Notes under the pieces: model-generated | Seen by the model: only the letters and a program-made list of their open reading frames with translations | Database searches by the model: none | Told to the model about the DNA's origin: nothing | Assembly: GCF_001613005.1 (NCBI RefSeq) | Contig: NZ_BDBN01000076.1 | Location: 1-50,867, forward strand | Direction: 5' to 3' | Origin: Nocardia nova NBRC 15556 | GTDB taxonomy: Bacteria > Actinomycetota > Actinomycetes > Mycobacteriales > Mycobacteriaceae | Length of the DNA: 50,867 nucleotides | Translations under genes and position numbers: made by a program | Shown here: positions 49,237 through 50,867 of the stretch, one piece after another | Layout of the letters: each line of letters begins with the position of its first letter | How positions within the stretch are numbered: position 1 is the first letter of the stretch

Positions 49237-50385
49237 TCAGCCCAGCGCGCGCTCCACATCGGCGAGCAGATCGCTGATGTCCTCGATACCGACCGACAGT
49301 CGCACCAGATCCGCGGGCACCTCCAGTTCGGAGCCCTCGGTCGAGGCGTGGGTCATCGCGCCGGGGTGCTCGATCAGCGATTCCACTCCACCGAGCGATT
49401 CGGCGAGGGTGAAGATCTTGGTCCGCGCGCAGAAGTCGTGCGCGGCCTGCTTACCGCCGCGCAGCCGCACCGAGATCATGCCGCCGAAGCGGCGCATCTG
49501 CTTCTGCGCCACCGGATTTCCGGGATGTTCGGGCAGGCCGGGGTAGATCACCTGTGAGATGGCCGAGTGCTCGGCGAGGAATCCGGCGAGGGTCTCCGCG
49601 TTGTCGCAATGCCGATCCATCCGCAGCGCAAGGGTTTTGATGCCGCGCATGGTGAGGAAGGCGTCGGTGGGACCCGGAACCGCGCCGGCGCCGTTCTGCA
49701 GGAAGGCGAAGGCGGCGTCGAGTTCGGCGTCGTTCGTGATCAGCGCACCGCCGACAACATCGGAATGACCGCCCAGATATTTGGTGGTCGAATGCAGCAC
49801 GATGTCCGCGCCGAGCAGCAGCGGCTGCTGCAGATACGGCGAGGCGAAGGTGTTGTCCACCACCAGTTTCGCGCCGCCGCCGTGCGCGACGTCGGCCAGT
49901 GCCGAGATGTCGCCGACGTTGAGCAGCGGGTTGGTCGGCGTCTCCAGCCACACCAGTTTGGTGTTGGGACGCAACGCGTTGGCGACCGCGTCCGGATCCG
50001 ACACCGGGGCCACGGAGTATTCGATACCCCACTGCGTGAACACCTTGTCGATGAGCCGGAACGTGCCGCCGTAGGCGTCGTTCGGGATCACCAGGTGATC
50101 ACCCGGGCGCAGCGTCGCCCGCAGCACACAGTCGGTGGCCGCCATCCCCGAGGAGAATGCCCGCCCGTAACTCCCGGATTCCAGCGCGGCCAGATTCGCT
50201 TCCAGCGCGGCGCGGGTCGGGTTACCGGTGCGGGCGTACTCGTAGCCGCCACGCAGCCCGCCCACGCCGTCCTGGGCGAAGGTCGAGCTCGCGTAGATCG
50301 GCACGTTCACCGCACCGGTCTGCGGGTCGGGATCGAACCCGGCATGCACGGCTCGTGTGGAGAACCCCAGCTGATCGTCGGTCAT
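49237..50385 (-). CDS. metB: Cystathionine gamma-synthase (Cys/Met metabolism PLP enzyme)
   Basis: The 382-residue PLP enzyme has STRAVHAGFDPDPQTGAVNV, YEYARTGNPTRAALE, the SSGMAATDC pocket, LETPTNPLLNV, VVDNTFASPYLQQPL and the PLP lysine in HSTTKYLGGHSDVVGG (about 200). It corresponds by position to M. tuberculosis Rv1079 (MetB). It probably makes cystathionine from an acylated homoserine and cysteine; a gamma-lyase activity cannot be excluded. ATG 50385 has TAGGCT 7 nt upstream, suggesting a leaderless mRNA. Confidence 0.92.
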   Translation of the reverse strand: MTDDQLGFSTRAVHAGFDPDPQTGAVNVPIYASSTFAQDGVGGLRGGYEYARTGNPTRAALEANLAALESGSYGRAFSSGMAATDCVLRATLRPGDHLVIPNDAYGGTFRLIDKVFTQWGIEYSVAPVSDPDAVANALRPNTKLVWLETPTNPLLNVGDISALADVAHGGGAKLVVDNTFASPYLQQPLLLGADIVLHSTTKYLGGHSDVVGGALITNDAELDAAFAFLQNGAGAVPGPTDAFLTMRGIKTLALRMDRHCDNAETLAGFLAEHSAISQVIYPGLPEHPGNPVAQKQMRRFGGMISVRLRGGKQAAHDFCARTKIFTLAESLGGVESLIEHPGAMTHASTEGSELEVPADLVRLSVGIEDISDLLADVERALG

Positions 50386-50392
50386 GCCGACC

Positions 50393-50398
50393 AGCCTA
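50393..50398 (-). promoter_or_regulatory. -10 element of metB (near-leaderless)
   Basis: TAGGCT on the minus strand, 7 nt before ATG 50385. Confidence 0.4.
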
Positions 50399-50489
50399 GA
50401 TCCGTGCCGCCGCGGCGCTCGAGGCGGGAACCCCCGGCCGGGGATCGATGTGAGCGGGGTCATGCCCGCTCGGGCGCGGTCGCCTCGGC

Positions 50490-50867
50490 TCAGTACGCCG
50501 AGTTGACGTTGTCCATCGAGCCGTAGCGATGCGCTGCGTAGTTGCAGGCGGCCACGATGTTGGCGACCGGATCCCAGATGTCCCAGGAGGTGCCGTCGAC
50601 GTGATAGGCCGCGAAGGTCGGGTCGATGACCTGCAGCAGACCCTTGGACGGGATGCCCATGGCGGCGTTGGAGTCGTACAGGTTGATGGCCTGGGTGTTA
50701 CCCGAGGACTCCCGCATGATGTTGCGGTAGATGCCGTTGTAGCTGCCCGGGATGCCGTGCGCGGCCATGATGTCGAGAGCGTTGTGGATCCAGCCGTCCA
50801 GGTTGTCCGGGTAGACCGGCGCCGGCGGGGGCGGCGGCGGAAGCGGCGCGGGGGCGGGCGCCGGAGC
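50490..50867 (-). CDS. Transglycosylase SLT-domain protein, 5' end outside window
   Basis: The gene runs off the right edge; the C-terminal 125 residues are visible. They begin in a Pro/Ala-rich linker, followed by a domain with WIHNALDIMAAHGIPGSYNG, a catalytic-type glutamate in NIMRESSGN, SKGLLQVIDPTFAAYHV and VANIVAACNYAAHRYGS. This is the small lytic-transglycosylase-like fold used in actinobacterial cell-wall hydrolysis. A signal peptide or other upstream domain would lie outside the window. Confidence 0.85.
   Translation of the reverse strand, partial: APAPAPAPLPPPPPPAPVYPDNLDGWIHNALDIMAAHGIPGSYNGIYRNIMRESSGNTQAINLYDSNAAMGIPSKGLLQVIDPTFAAYHVDGTSWDIWDPVANIVAACNYAAHRYGSMDNVNSAY

Noticed and set aside
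50386..50489. SAM-type riboswitch upstream of metB
   Set aside because: Only about 100 nt separate it from the next gene, and a -10 element lies 7 nt from the start codon, leaving no leader.

Overview
The window is high-GC actinobacterial chromosome, most likely from Nocardia or a close relative in the Mycobacteriales. The evidence is gene content (mycothiol S-conjugate amidase, an Ag85-like mycolyltransferase-type esterase, an Rv1109c-type lipid-droplet protein, a short Z-farnesyl-diphosphate synthase) and gene order. As I recall it, the backbone follows the Mycobacterium tuberculosis Rv1110 to Rv1079 region: ispH, Rv1109c-like, xseA, xseB, a DUF4245 gene, glpX, fumC, desA2-like, phoH, glyA, coaA, Z-FPP synthase, hemolysin III, DUF255 protein, mca, Rv1081c-like, greA, metB.

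Layout. 0.5-6.2 kb holds ispH, the lipid-droplet protein, the exonuclease VII pair, a VOC protein, a DUF4245 protein and fructose-1,6-bisphosphatase II. 6.3-10.6 kb is accessory: a helix-turn-helix protein diverges from a 908-residue protein made only of eleven IPT/TIG repeats. 10.7-20.0 kb holds fumC, a flavin monooxygenase divergent from a TetR regulator and an epoxide-hydrolase-like gene, a DesA2-like protein with an altered metal site, an LGFP lipoprotein, PhoH and glyA. 20.2-29.3 kb holds a 39-residue two-cysteine peptide ORF, a DUF885 protein, coaA with an in-frame leader ORF, Z-FPP synthase, hemolysin III, a membrane adenylate cyclase and a thioredoxin-fold DUF255 protein.

29.4-46.0 kb is the main accessory block. 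It starts with a visibly more A/T-rich cluster of tiny, overlapping minus-strand genes facing an XRE/TPR regulator. A gas vesicle operon follows (in transcription order gvpY-Z-A-F-G-O-J-L-S-K, 32934-38097), tightly coupled with stop/start overlaps. Then come a J-domain protein, a 54-residue cysteine-rich protein, a decayed serine hydrolase, an Ag85-like esterase and an 1817-residue single-chain biotin-dependent carboxylase. 46.3-50.9 kb returns to the backbone and ends inside a transglycosylase-like gene that runs off the window.

Several genes (ispH, fumC, the epoxide-hydrolase-like gene, the DesA2-like gene, the 90-residue gene at 18339, glyA, metB) have a TANNNT -10 element 6-7 nt before the start codon, the leaderless-mRNA arrangement common in this order; this was used to choose starts. 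No tRNA, rRNA, CRISPR array or insertion sequence was recognised. All family assignments come from reading motifs by eye; no searches were run.
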